This document shows, one piece after another, positions 34,634 to 45,464 of a stretch of 64,000 nucleotides of DNA. The notes beneath the pieces were generated by a model that was not told the DNA's origin, made no database searches, and saw nothing but the letters and a program-made list of their open reading frames with translations. The first letter of the stretch is position 1; every line of letters starts with the position of its first letter. Both the position numbers and the translations under genes were made by a program. Origin of the DNA: Coix lacryma-jobi var. lacryma-jobi (taxonomy: Eukaryota > Streptophyta > Magnoliopsida > Poales > Poaceae); assembly GCA_009763385.1 (NCBI GenBank), contig CM019825.1:4584252-4648251 (forward strand). The letters are read 5' to 3'.

Positions 34634-35037
34634 TCAATAATAACTGCTAGAAGATCCATCATGATAAGAGCCCCCGAAGAGAGAGGAATAGGCACTCTCT
34701 CCAACGTCACCACCAGGGAAGGATGAAGGAGCCGAAGAATCAGGTGGTGGTGTAGAGTCGCGAGGACCACCACTCCCAGCTGGATCGGCGTCGGGGCCAG
34801 CAAAGCCCATGTACGAGCCTCCACCCCCTCCTTGATACGATGTGGACCCGCCAACAAAGGACGTGCCCATACCATAGTCAGGGAAGAAGGAATGAGGCTG
34901 GTACTGAGGTGGTGGCGGAGGATAGAACTGATGGGGCGGATACAGCATGGAGCTGTACAAACCCGCCTCACCACCACCTGGAAACTGGGGCTGCTGCTGA
35001 GCCTGCTGCTGGGGCTGCTGCTGGGGGAGACCACCAC

Positions 35038-35078
<41 letters not shown>

Positions 35079-36725
35079 CCACTCCGGGCCTGAGCATCGT
35101 ACTCAGCAAACGGATCTGGATGGGGTCGGACCGGAGAGCGCGGAGGAAGACCGAGATGCTGACGCACCTCCTGCTGATGTCGCTCGTCACGATCGGCCCG
35201 ATAGCACATCCACTCAAAGATCTTGCCAAGGGCGGAGCGAAGACCGCCACCCCTACGCCTCTCACGACGCGGAGGAGGAGCGGTAGCATGGGGAACATCT
35301 CCACCCGGCTGAGCCTCGCCAGGCGCTGCTGCATCTGCTGGGACCTCACCACCTTCATCAACTTTTTCTTTGTCCTTGGAAGGAGCCGAGGTGAACTTGC
35401 GAACACTGTACTCCTTCATGGTGCGATCATACTCGAAGGTGGCGCCAACCACATGCTCAATGATATGCATAAGATATGGAGCATATGGCAAGGCCTTGTG
35501 AGGATCATTGTAAACATCGGAGATTTTCTGCCACAGAAAGTGAGAGATGCTAAACCGTCCATCTGGCAGAGCAAAGCGGACGAGGACCTTGGCAGCATCA
35601 TCTCTCAAGTTGTCCTGGTCACCAACTTTAGGATCCAGAGTTAGACGCATCAGGTTGTTGAGCACATAGAAGGCAGGCTTCAGGCCTTGGACCTTGAAGG
35701 TTGCCTCGGCACCATCCATGTAGACACCTGAGTTCTGCAGCTGCTCGGTGTACATGCCCCCACCATACATCTCTGACAAGCGAGGGGCATCCCTGTCGAC
35801 ATGGTCGAAACCCAACAACCGGGCGAAAGTGACAAAATTGCACCGGTAGTGGACCCCTTGGGTCATCCAATGCAGCACGCGAGCTTCCTTATCAATGAAC
35901 AAAGTGGCCCAAAACTGACAGAGAATCTCCTGGTTGTAGCTGCGCTCACCAGAGATCAACCCCAAGATCCTCCACTCCTCAAGCCTCTGCACCAAAGACT
36001 GAATCTCATCTGAGTCCTTGTCTGTCAAGGAGCGGATAACTAACCGCTTGTGCTCAAAAAGAGGGGGATGGCCCTTAGCACAGAAAGCCCTTCCAGAGGA
36101 CTGTCACATAGTAGTCCTGCTGGAATCTTGACCAGAACCTCCGATCAACTGAAGCATCTCTGATAAACAGATAGGGGTTCTCCTCACGCTGCCTTCTCAT
36201 CAAGCTACCCCGCTTTCTATTGGAGTAATCCATGGGATTTCCAAGAAGAGCGGGAGGGACGGCGAACATGACCGCTTCGGCTTCAGGGTGCATGTCAAAA
36301 GCCCGGTTGATTAGCATCAACCCTGAAGTCCGAGGGGATGCCAGTCCAACTTGAGGATCGAAGGAGCGACCCTCACGATCGAGACCAGCTGAAGGCACTC
36401 CTCTCACAATGACGCTGTGCAGGCGTCCCGCCGGACCAGCGACAGGGGGCGGAGAAGGCTGAGGAGGAGGAGGAGCAGCATGCCCACTGCCACGAGCATG
36501 ACCGCTCCCGCTCGCCCTTGCGCTATCCACGCTGCGACGACCCGTAAGACCCGCGGACGAGCGTCCACGGACCTGACGAGAGGAGTCATCCATACTCCCA
36601 GACCGACCACGGCGCCCGGGATTGCGACGCGGCGGCTCCCCTTGCGCATGACCACCTTGCTCCAAGGCGGCATAATCCTCATCATCATCACTAGGGGAAC
36701 GAGCACGAGAGGGCCTCCGGCTCAT
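34634..36725 (-). pseudogene. Third ORF of element B (env-position), frameshifted
   Basis: The ATG at 36725 opens a 216-residue frame (MSRRPSRARSPSDDDEDYAA) rich in Arg/Ser/Pro that ends at 36075. A second frame continues from about 36090 to the stop at 34634 (464 residues from the first start-like codon). The change of frame lies near 36075-36100, in a short G run, and looks like a one-base slip. The second part has a folded block (ISGERSYNQEILCQFWATLF, YRCNFVTFARLLGFDHV) resembling the plant 'putative transposon protein' domain. A low-complexity tail follows, with a 14-residue Asp run encoded by a CAT repeat (35038-35077), Gln/Pro stretches and Gly/Ser-Tyr. No clear signal peptide or membrane helix is visible, so a true envelope role is doubtful. 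The coding strand is that of gag-pol. Function unknown. Confidence 0.65.
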
Positions 36726-37430
36726 CTAGACAAAGATAGCATAGACCAACATGAGACAAAGATGATGGAACGATTACTTCAACGGATGTAGCAAATAAGA
36801 CGATCGAAATCGGGAAGGAGAACGGCTCGCTGCGCGCGGGCGGTACTACCGACCCCTGGGGGCGGTACTACCGGACCGCACAGCAGCGTGCGGTTTCCTT
36901 CAATCCAATCTACCAAATCGCCATGAACTTGCAAACCATACATCTTAGAAGCATCTACACACTAGATAGAACAGGCCAACCAAAGGAAACGACCTAGAAC
37001 AGGGTACATTGAAAGATCGGGCATGAACACCCTAGTACCTTGTTACTCGTGAAGAAGAGGTCGAAATCCAATGAAGGAGATACTTTCGGGCTTCAAGAAC
37101 ACCACCAAGATGATCTCCAACCTTCAAAGCACCTTTCCACCAGAGGGATTTGGATTTGGTTGGAGGAGGAAAGAGATCGGGAGAGAAGAGGGCGATGGCG
37201 GCGCACGGGGAGAAAGCACGAGCAGGCGGCGGCTGCAAGGAGGCAAGGGGCGGCGGTCAAAAGAAGTTTGACTAGGGATGAAAAGATTCACCGCACCCCT
37301 TTTTATACTCGGAGGTAACCGGTCGGTGGAACCGCCCATAGGGGCCGGTACTACCGCCGTCGGTAGTACCGACACAATGGCGGTACCACCGACAGGCAGA
37401 AAAACAAAGGATCCAGAGAGGGTTTCCAGG
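36726..37430 (-). promoter_or_regulatory. LTR-like internal promoter module upstream of the third ORF
   Basis: A minus-strand TATA box (TATAAAAAG, 37299-37307) is preceded by GGTACTACCG/GGTACCACCG palindromes (37321-37391). The adjacent plus-strand strings GCGGTACCACCG and ATCCAGAGAGGGTT match a unit of the LTR array in the same order and orientation as in U3. A possible leader intron ends TTGTCTAG directly before the ATG at 36725. Another pair of GCGGTACTACCG motifs lies at 36839-36880. Confidence 0.6.
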
Positions 37431-37600
37431 AGGACTTTGTGTGGTATACCACACACACTTCAAATATGTCCAGATTTCATAGAATCAATACATAGCTATG
37501 GACACAAGTGAAGCATGCAAAATAGATTTTGAAATCACATACAATATTTGTCAAAAGCATTTATCTAGGTCTCTAGGTGAAAACAAATATGTGCAAGACC

Positions 37601-40600
37601 TCAAGCCACGTTACGAGAATCAATGATATTTAGTTCACTCCTCAAAGCACAAAATCTTGACTCATCTAAAGGCTTTGTGAAGATATCGGCTAGTTGTTTT
37701 TCGGTGCTCACATGGCGTATTGCGATATCTCCTTTGGCTTCATGGTCTCTCAAGAAATGGTGTCGGATGTCTATGTGTTTTGTGCGAGAGTGGTTTACGG
37801 GATTGTTTGCTAGTTTGATAGCACTCTCATTGTCACACAAAAGTGGAATTTTGGTTTTCTCACATCCGAAGTCCTTTAGTGTTTGCTTCATCCAAAGTAG
37901 TTGAGCACAGCAAGCGCCGGCCGCCACATACTCGGCTTCGGCGGTGGATAGGGCAACACTATTTTGTTTCTTAGAACTCCATGACACCAAAGACCTCCCA
38001 ATAAATTGGCAAGTCCCGGTAGTGCTCTTTCGGTCTACCTTGCAACCGGCATAGTCCGAATCGGAATAGCCAAGTAGATCGAAAGTGGAGCCCTTGGGAT
38101 ACCACAAACCAAGATTCGGAGTGTGCACTAAGTATCGAAAAATTCTCTTAACGGCCATAATATGACATTCTTTCGGATTAGCTTGAAACCTTGCACACAT
38201 GCACACACTAAGCATAATATCGGGCCTAGATGCACAAAGGTAAAGTAATGAACCGATCATAGAGCGATATACCTTTTGGTCCACTGACTTACCATCCACA
38301 TTTAGATCAAGATGTCCATTGGTAGGCATAGGTGTCTTGATGGGTTTGGCCTTGTCCATCTCAAACTTCTTTAGCATGTCTCTTGTATACTTGGTTTGAC
38401 TGATGAACGTGCCATCCTTGAGTTGCTTGATTTGGAATCCAAGAAAGTACTTCAACTCACCCATCATGGACATCTCGAACCTTTTGGTCATGATCCTACT
38501 AAATTCCTCACAAAAGGCAACATTAGTACTACCAAATATTATGTCATCGACATATATTTGGCACACAAAGATATCATTATCAACTTTGCGAGTAAATAAA
38601 GTAGCATCGGCCCTTCCTATCTCAAAACCCTTTTTGAGTAGGAAGTCCTTAAGACAATCATACCAAGCTCTAGGGGCTTGTTTGAGCCCATAGAGCGCCT
38701 TGTCGAGCTTGTAGACGTGGTTGGGAAACTTTGGGTCCTCGAAGCTCGGTGGTTGCTCCACATAGACCAATTCGGAGAGGGGGCCGTTGAGGAATGCACT
38801 TTTCACGTCCATTTGATATAGCTTGAAATCATGGTGAGTAGCAAAGGCAAGTAATATACGAATTGACTCGAGCCTAGCTACAGGTGCATAGGTTTCCCCA
38901 AAATCCAAACCTTCGATTTGAGTGAAACCTTGAGCCACCAACCGTGCTTTGTTCCTTGTCACCACGCCATGCTCGTCTTGCTTGTTGCGGAAAACCCATT
39001 TGGTTCCTATCACATTTTGCTTGGGCCTTTCCACCAAGGACCAGACTTCATTCCTGGTGAAGTTGTTCAGCTCTTCTTGCATAGCCATCACCCAGTCCGG
39101 ATCGTCAAGTGCTTCTTCCACCCTAAGAGGTTCCAAAGAGGAGACAAACAAGTAATGTTCACAAAAATTTGCTAAACGAGAACGTGTCGTTACCCCACGC
39201 CGTATGCTCCCCAATATGTTGTCAACGGGATGATCCCGTTGAACTGTATGATGAACTCTTGGGTGTGGTACAGGTGATCTTCGTTGGATGGGTCCATCTT
39301 CATCATCTTCATCATATGTATTGATGTTCCCATCTTCTTGTCGGACTTCATGTTGAGCTCGTGTTTGATCATCAACTTGATGTATCACTTGAACATCATC
39401 CACACTACCACCATTCGGAGTTGCGGAAGCTTCATCATGCGCATTTGGATGCACATGATGGATATGAGAATCTTGTGGAGTGTGTGATGGTTCATCTTCA
39501 TCATCTTGTATTTCAACGGGTCTCACATCACCGGTTGCTAGCTTCTTGATAGCTTCGGATGGAGACTCGTCATTACCTACAAGCTCATCATTGACTTGCT
39601 CCTTTTGAGAGCCGTCGGATTCATCAAAAGTCACGTCTACCGTTAACTCAATAGTGCCGGTGGCATTATTGAATACACGGTAGCCATGTTCGTTAGTACC
39701 ATAACCAAGTAGAAAGCCTTCGTGTACCTTAGGTGCAAACTTTGAACTTTTGGCCCTTTTGTTAAGTATGAAACACTTGCAGCCAAAAACTCGAAAGTAA
39801 TGCACCTTTGGTTTGTTACCGGTTAGAAGCTCATATGGCGTCTTCCCTCTTAGCTTGTTAAGGTACAGGCGGTTGATTGCATGACACGCCGTGTTCATTG
39901 CCTCCGCCCAAAATCCATGGGAAGTCTTGTACTCATCCAACATAGATCTTGCAGCTTCAACAAGAGTTCTATTCTTCCTTTCCACAACCCCATTTTGTTG
40001 TGGGGTATATGGAACGGAGAACTCATGCTTGATCCCTTCTTCATCAAGATACTCTTCTATGTTGGTGTTCCTAAACTCGGTCCCGTTGTCGCTTCTCACT
40101 TTCTTGATTTTGATGTCGAACTCATTTTGTGCTCTTCTAGCAAACTTCTTGAAGATACCTTGCGTTTCGCTTTTGTCTGCTAAAAAGAACACCCAAGTGA
40201 AACGAGAATAGTCATCAACAATAACAAAACCGTATTTGTTACCGCCGATGCTTTGATAAGCAACGGGTCCGATGAGATCCATATGCAACAGCTCCAATGG
40301 TCTTGAGGTCGACACAATGTTCTTGATTGGATGTTTTGCTCCTACTTGCTTTCCGGCTTGGCACGCACTGCAAATCCTATCTTTCTCAAAAGAAACATTG
40401 GTTAGTCCAAGGATGTGCCCTTCTCTTTGAAGTTGGGCCAAGTTCCTCATCCCAACATGAGCTAGTCGGCGATGCCAAAGCCAACCCATGCTAGATTTTG
40501 CCATTAGACATGTTGTAGGCTCTACCTTACTAGTTGAGAAGTCAACTAAGTAGAGTTTTCCCTTCAACACGCCTTTAAATGCAATAGAGGAATCCCTTCT

Positions 40601-40873
40601 TCTAGAGACGGTCACACCCTTATCCGTAAAGAGACAATCGTAACCCATTTCACAAAGTTGAGAAACGGATAACAAATTGTAACTCAACGAATGCACAAGT
40701 AATACATTAGATATGGAATTGTCAGTTGAGATAGCAATTTTACCCAAACCAAGCACTTCTCCTTTACCATTGTCACCAAACACAATGTTGTTGCATGAGT
40801 CGTTGCTTGGTTGAAATGAGGAGAACATATCTTTTGCCCCGGTCATATGATTGGTGCATCCACTATCCAACAC
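37601..40873 (-). CDS. pol: Element B Pol polyprotein (protease, integrase, reverse transcriptase, RNase H)
   Basis: About 1090 codons open without interruption. Order: protease WVLDSGCTNHMTG (Asp at residue 3), then GAG-pre-integrase HRRLAHVGMRNL with the C..C of ICSACQAGK. The integrase core has catalytic D199 (LLHMDLIGP), D262 (RSDNGTEF) and E298 (GVVERKNRT), a D-D-35-E spacing. Reverse transcriptase contains FQMDVKSAFLNG-type and YVDDIIFGS (774-777) motifs, then RNase H (SKKQNSVALSTAEAEYVA, LLCDNESAIKLA, DIFTKPLDES). Integrase before reverse transcriptase is the copia order. There is no ATG at the start: the listed first codon is TTG, and the frame opens right after TAG at the end of TTGTTTTGTAG, different from the gag frame. 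How it is joined to gag (splicing, readthrough or reinitiation) is unresolved. All catalytic residues seen are intact. Confidence 0.95.
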   Translation of the reverse strand: MLDSGCTNHMTGAKDMFSSFQPSNDSCNNIVFGDNGKGEVLGLGKIAISTDNSISNVLLVHSLSYNLLSVSQLCEMGYDCLFTDKGVTVSRRRDSSIAFKGVLKGKLYLVDFSTSKVEPTTCLMAKSSMGWLWHRRLAHVGMRNLAQLQREGHILGLTNVSFEKDRICSACQAGKQVGAKHPIKNIVSTSRPLELLHMDLIGPVAYQSIGGNKYGFVIVDDYSRFTWVFFLADKSETQGIFKKFARRAQNEFDIKIKKVRSDNGTEFRNTNIEEYLDEEGIKHEFSVPYTPQQNGVVERKNRTLVEAARSMLDEYKTSHGFWAEAMNTACHAINRLYLNKLRGKTPYELLTGNKPKVHYFRVFGCKCFILNKRAKSSKFAPKVHEGFLLGYGTNEHGYRVFNNATGTIELTVDVTFDESDGSQKEQVNDELVGNDESPSEAIKKLATGDVRPVEIQDDEDEPSHTPQDSHIHHVHPNAHDEASATPNGGSVDDVQVIHQVDDQTRAQHEVRQEDGNINTYDEDDEDGPIQRRSPVPHPRVHHTVQRDHPVDNILGSIRRGVTTRSRLANFCEHYLFVSSLEPLRVEEALDDPDWVMAMQEELNNFTRNEVWSLVERPKQNVIGTKWVFRNKQDEHGVVTRNKARLVAQGFTQIEGLDFGETYAPVARLESIRILLAFATHHDFKLYQMDVKSAFLNGPLSELVYVEQPPSFEDPKFPNHVYKLDKALYGLKQAPRAWYDCLKDFLLKKGFEIGRADATLFTRKVDNDIFVCQIYVDDIIFGSTNVAFCEEFSRIMTKRFEMSMMGELKYFLGFQIKQLKDGTFISQTKYTRDMLKKFEMDKAKPIKTPMPTNGHLDLNVDGKSVDQKVYRSMIGSLLYLCASRPDIMLSVCMCARFQANPKECHIMAVKRIFRYLVHTPNLGLWYPKGSTFDLLGYSDSDYAGCKVDRKSTTGTCQFIGRSLVSWSSKKQNSVALSTAEAEYVAAGACCAQLLWMKQTLKDFGCEKTKIPLLCDNESAIKLANNPVNHSRTKHIDIRHHFLRDHEAKGDIAIRHVSTEKQLADIFTKPLDESRFCALRSELNIIDSRNVA

Positions 40874-40913
40874 CCAACTTGATCCACCGGAGGCATATTC
40901 CTACAAAACAAGT

Positions 40914-43382
40914 TTATGTTCTAGATTTAGGTACCCAAACGAGATTGGGTCCTTGGGGGTTAGTCACATAAGCTTTTGGTACCCAAACATTTCTCATAAT
41001 TTCCCTCTTCTTGAGGGCACCAACATACTTGACAACTATTTTGCCATCATCACCCCAACAACACAAATAATCACATGTATAGCTTCTTGATATGGGCTTT
41101 TGTTGCTTGAGGGCCTCCACTTGCTTCTCCTTGTTGATCTTATCATTAGCAAGTGGAGCCTTTGGATTGGCAACCTTGTTGGCCTTGTTCATTAGGTCAA
41201 AGAGAGGAACCCCTTTGTTAAAGTTAACAAAAGGTACCCCATTGACCATCTTTCTACTGTTGGCCTTACCACCATACCTATTGTACCCAATTCCATCCTT
41301 GATGGATGGGTGCCTTGCGGTCTTGAGGATATCTTTTGGTTGTTGCACCTTACACTTGCAACCATTCCTCAAGATCATGTTCAACCTATGAATTTCTTTG
41401 TCTTTCTTTTCTAGCTCAACAAGGTTAGTTGCACAAGCATTTATATCATGTTTATAGCATCTTTTGCAACCATTACTAGTTGAGGCATTAGAGCCATCGG
41501 AATCCTTAGAAGAGGTTGAAGAGGTGCTATTCCAAAGAGTGTTGTAGCTTAGTTCAAGAGTTTGATATTTATTTTGAGAGCTTGTGAGGCTCTCTTGAAC
41601 CATGCTAACCTCATTCTTTAGGCTTGCAATTGAGTCATTGCTCATGGAACACTCCTTAGCCAACTTCTTGTTGGAGTCATTGGCTAAGGATAGTTCCACG
41701 GTCAATTTCTCAACCTTCAACTTCTCCTCGGCAAGAGAGGCTTCCAATGCACGGTTCTTTTCTCTCTCTTGAGAGATCAAGTCCCCTTGCATTGCAAGAC
41801 TCTCATTCCGACTCTCTAATTTAGTGAGCAATTTTATGATTTTAGCTCCACCTTTCTTTCCAAACTTTCTAATTAAACTAAGCTCAAATTCATCCATATC
41901 ATCATCACTACATTCATCACTAGAACAAGTAGGAGAGTGAGGTGATACCTTCTCATTCTTAGCCATGAAGCAAGAATGAGTGAAGTCATCCTCGTCGTCG
42001 GAGAGGTTCTCGAACAAGCGTGACGAAGCTGTCGATGTAGCCATGTTGGAGAAGAGACTTGGAGAAGAGGTCTTGTGTATGGCGATGTTGGCCGCTCCCT
42101 TCTCCTTCTCCTTGCTCTTGCTCTTCTCTTCATCACTTGAGTCATCTTCCGAGAACCACTCCTCACCAAGATGAGCTTCACCACCTCTTCTTCTTCTATG
42201 CTTCTTGTCATCACTCTTGCTATACTTGTTCTTGTTCTTCTTTTGTGGACAATCGACAATGAAATGATCATCCGCTCCACATTCATAGCAATTTCTCTTC
42301 TTTGACTTCTTGAAGTAACCACCTTTGCCCTTCTTGTGCATCTTCTTTCCCATGAATCTTCTAAAGTTCTTCACAATAAGGGCCAACTCATCATCGGAGT
42401 CTTCACTTCCTTCGCTTGAAGAGTCATCTCGGGCCTTGCTTCCTTCTTCTTGATTAGCCTTGAGTGCTACCACCTTTTTGTGGCTTGCCTCTTGTTCTTC
42501 TATATCTTCATCATCCAAGACTTCATGATGCTTTATCTTGGCAAGCATCTCATGAGGTCCCATGCTCTCATAGTTAGGTCTCTCCATGATGATTGATGCA
42601 AGGTTCTTGTTCCTCTTTCTATATGCTCTTAATAGCTTTCTTCCAGCTGAGTAGTCATCCCACTTTGTGTCTCCGAGTGCTCTAATCTGATTTACCAACG
42701 TCATGAATCTGTCAAACATTTGTTGAGTGGTCTCATTTTTCTTGATTGCAAAGTTCTCAATCTTTCCATGAAGAAGCTCTATGTTGCACTTCCTCACACT
42801 CGCATCACCCTCATATGATATCCTGAGTGTATCCCAAATCTTCTTGGCATTCTCCATTCCATGTACCTTGTTGCTTTCTTCAGGCTTTAGGCATGATAGA
42901 ATCAATGATGCGGCTTGAACATTTTGTTGAAACTCAAACACATCATTGTCGGTGAACTCTTGACCTTCAACATGACTTGGTCCATTTTCAACAATCTCCC
43001 AAACTCTTGCAGCAAGAAGGTGTAGCTTCATCTTGTGTGCCCAATCATTGTAGTTGATTCCATCAAAGGCAGGTGGCTTGCCTAGATTGACGCTAGGCAA
43101 TTGTATGACCTTGCCCATATGGCTATAGTCATATGGCACTCTAGTGAACTCGGTGTCTTTCTTGCCTTTCTCTTCATCTTCCTTCTTCTTGTCATCCTTG
43201 GGCGGCTGATTTCCACTGCTTCCGGATGCTTCGGCTTTGCTTTCCAAAGCTCGCCTCAAACTCTCCATCTCATCTTTCATTCTCTTCATCTCATCTTCAT
43301 GCTTCTTTGCTTGATCTTGAATTATCTGAGCAGTAACCTTCTTGACAATCTCATCAAGCTGTTCTTGACTTATGGTAGACAT
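40914..43382 (-). CDS. gag: Element B Gag, 822 aa
   Basis: ATG at 43382, 55 nt inside the LTR/PBS border. The N-terminus is charged and coiled (MSTISQEQLDEIVKKVTAQ..). The UBN2/copia gag region includes LGKPPAFDGINYNDWAHKMK and a core up to about residue 280. A CCHC zinc knuckle CYECGADDHFIVDC follows (C365, C368, H373, C378). The second half is acidic with a long coiled coil (RNESLAMQGDLISQEREKNR..) and a Cys-containing tail (GCKRCYKHDINACA). It ends VWVPKSRT before TAA. It forms the virus-like particle and packages RNA. It is much longer than the 300-400 residues of minimal copia Gags; long Gags are usual in Sireviruses. The frame is intact. Residues 1 to about 273 are duplicated at 31986-31159. 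Confidence 0.93.
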   Translation of the reverse strand: MSTISQEQLDEIVKKVTAQIIQDQAKKHEDEMKRMKDEMESLRRALESKAEASGSSGNQPPKDDKKKEDEEKGKKDTEFTRVPYDYSHMGKVIQLPSVNLGKPPAFDGINYNDWAHKMKLHLLAARVWEIVENGPSHVEGQEFTDNDVFEFQQNVQAASLILSCLKPEESNKVHGMENAKKIWDTLRISYEGDASVRKCNIELLHGKIENFAIKKNETTQQMFDRFMTLVNQIRALGDTKWDDYSAGRKLLRAYRKRNKNLASIIMERPNYESMGPHEMLAKIKHHEVLDDEDIEEQEASHKKVVALKANQEEGSKARDDSSSEGSEDSDDELALIVKNFRRFMGKKMHKKGKGGYFKKSKKRNCYECGADDHFIVDCPQKKNKNKYSKSDDKKHRRRRGGEAHLGEEWFSEDDSSDEEKSKSKEKEKGAANIAIHKTSSPSLFSNMATSTASSRLFENLSDDEDDFTHSCFMAKNEKVSPHSPTCSSDECSDDDMDEFELSLIRKFGKKGGAKIIKLLTKLESRNESLAMQGDLISQEREKNRALEASLAEEKLKVEKLTVELSLANDSNKKLAKECSMSNDSIASLKNEVSMVQESLTSSQNKYQTLELSYNTLWNSTSSTSSKDSDGSNASTSNGCKRCYKHDINACATNLVELEKKDKEIHRLNMILRNGCKCKVQQPKDILKTARHPSIKDGIGYNRYGGKANSRKMVNGVPFVNFNKGVPLFDLMNKANKVANPKAPLANDKINKEKQVEALKQQKPISRSYTCDYLCCWGDDGKIVVKYVGALKKREIMRNVWVPKAYVTNPQGPNLVWVPKSRT

Positions 43383-43422
43383 GATTCTCCCTTACGCGGT
43401 GAAGCGCTAACACAAGGGTTAG

Positions 43423-43434
43423 GCTCCGATACCA
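43423..43434 (-). other. Primer-binding site of element B
   Basis: The minus strand reads TGGTATCGGAGC, two nt after the end of the 5' LTR; complementary to the 3' end of plant initiator tRNA-Met with one change from the usual TGGTATCAGAGC. Confidence 0.85.
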
Positions 43435-43436
43435 AT

Positions 43437-45464
43437 TGAAAGGACCGAATCAGCCTAGAGGGGGGTGAATAGGTGATTTTTGACTATCTGAAACTTCACA
43501 AACTATAAGATGTAGTTAGATAGCAACCGGAGAGGCCGGTTTGTTTGGGTAGGTACTACTGGGTGTGAAACACCGGTACTACCAACACAAACAAACGGCA
43601 CAACCGGGATCCTAAAAGAAACTACAAATCCGATGAAAGTAAGATATGAAGATAAAACAAGTTTCTAGCCAACTTTCCGAAGAATAATTTATGGTAAAAC
43701 TACTCTCACGAAACCTTGGTTGCTCCCCTTGATGTAGATCGAGCCTTCCCAACCTAAGAACAAGATAGGGATAGGAAGAACACGAAGAACACAATAACAA
43801 GAGAAGTAGAGAAAATAGGGACAACAACAACAAGCACACGGGACACAAGATTTATCCCGAGGTTCGGCCAATCCACTAAGGAGTGCCTACTTCCTCGTTG
43901 TTGAGGTGACCACAAAGGTCGGAGTCTATTTCACCTCCTCGCCTCACTCAAGCAACCACAAAGGCTACGAGAGTATCTCTACTAGAAATCTCAGGGTAAT
44001 ACAAACGCTTCGGGGAGCCCTCACAAGTAAATCAATACGGGCTACCACGAAGAACACCTAACCGGCTAGAGCTCAAAGAGCTCAAGAGTAAAAGACACAA
44101 AACAAGCCGGCAAGATGGAAACCAAGTGCTCAAGTCGAAGATTGATGCTTCCCACTCTCGAATCTCACTTCCCTAGCTCAAATCTTGCAAGGGAATGAAT
44201 CTAGGAGCAAAGGGGGAGAGAGATGGGTGAGTCAATGCTTGGAGAGAGTTTGTCTAGAGTTAGGTCAGCAATAAGTGTATAGTCTAAGTCCGTGACCGTG
44301 AAAAGTGAAGAGGGGAGGCATTTATACTCCCTCAGACCCGAGGCTGGTCGGTACCACCGACCAGCCATGGTCGGTACCACCGACCATGACACAACGGTCG
44401 CATACACCAGATCTGGTCAAACTGACAAGCACCGGGCCAAGGTCGGAACCACCGAGGCCGGTGGTACCGAGGTAATGGCGGTACCACCGCCAAGTCAAAA
44501 GCTAGTCAGTCCAGAGAGCCCTGAAAAACTTTCAACCACCGAACCTGGGTCGGTGCTTCTGAGGCCGGTGGTACCCAGGTTATGGCGGTACCACCGCCAA
44601 GACATATTCAACACAACACAGAGAGCCTCGCAAAGCCAAGTTACCACCGACCTCCGTCGGTACCTCCGATCCCGGTGGTACCGAGGTGATGGCGGTACCA
44701 CCGCCAGGCCTTTTTCAATTCTACACAGGGAGCTCTGCAAACTTGGTTACCACCGGCCTTGCGTCGGTAGCACCGCGGGCGGTACTACCGAAGTAATGGC
44801 AGTACTACCGCTAGGCCAAAAACAGCGCGAACAGAGAGCCTTGCAAAATTGGAAACTACCGGCCATGGGTCGGTAGCACCGCGTGCGGTACTACCGAGGT
44901 AATGGCGGTACCACCGCTAGGTCAAAAACAACTCTATCCAGAGAGGGTTGCAAACCAGGTTACTACCGACCTTGCGTCGGTACCACCGCGGGCGGTAGTA
45001 CCGAGGTTATGGCGGTACTACCGCCAGGTCATTTTTTGACCAACACAGAGAGGGTGTTTGAGCGCTGCGCAGAGAAGCTGTGGTCGGTACCACCGACCAC
45101 CCTTGGTCGGTACCACCGACCAAATGAATTTACCCTCTACGTGTTCGTGATTGTGCGGTGTCTCTCAAGCGAACTAAGGTTAGTCGATTTGAGCACTTTT
45201 CTCCACATCTAGCCAACTTACTTTGTGACCCTCTTCATAGTCCGGCTTACCTATAACTCAAGTTTAAAATTGAAATTTTAAACTACCACTTGAGCTAGGC
45301 ATCTTTATGTCCAAAAATATCCTACGTGCTTTGTTCACGAGATTTCAACGTTTCAAATCTTTCAAAGGACTAACACCTGCATACATGCTTTTATAAACTG
45401 GTTAGTCCCTAATTTGATTGTCATTAATTAGCCAAAACCCACATTGGGGGCGAATGCACTTTCA
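43437..45464 (-). repeat. 5' LTR of element B (2028 bp)
   Basis: Read right to left it begins TGAAAGTGCATTCGCC and ends GGTCCTTTCA. TATA box TATAAAT at 44320-44326 on the minus strand. The palindrome and 107-bp arrays are at 44344-45123. Confidence 0.95.

Larger units (their letters stand above)
32041..45464 (-). mobile_element. Element B: young Sirevirus-type copia retrotransposon inside the element A 5' LTR
   Basis: Read on the minus strand: 5' LTR 45464-43437, PBS, gag, pol, a third ORF in env position, polypurine tracts, 3' LTR 34068-32041. LTR ends are TGAAAGTGCATTCG and CGGTCCTTTCA. Both LTRs are 2028 bp; only about four differences were noticed (near 32091, 33407, 33499 and 33860 against their partners), so the insertion is very recent. 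At the right, element A resumes directly at 45465. At the left the expected junction is missing and the gag fragment of 31159-31986 takes its place. Confidence 0.93.

Noticed and set aside
34634..36725. A true envelope glycoprotein
   Set aside because: No signal peptide, transmembrane helix or glycoprotein pattern was seen; only its position matches env.
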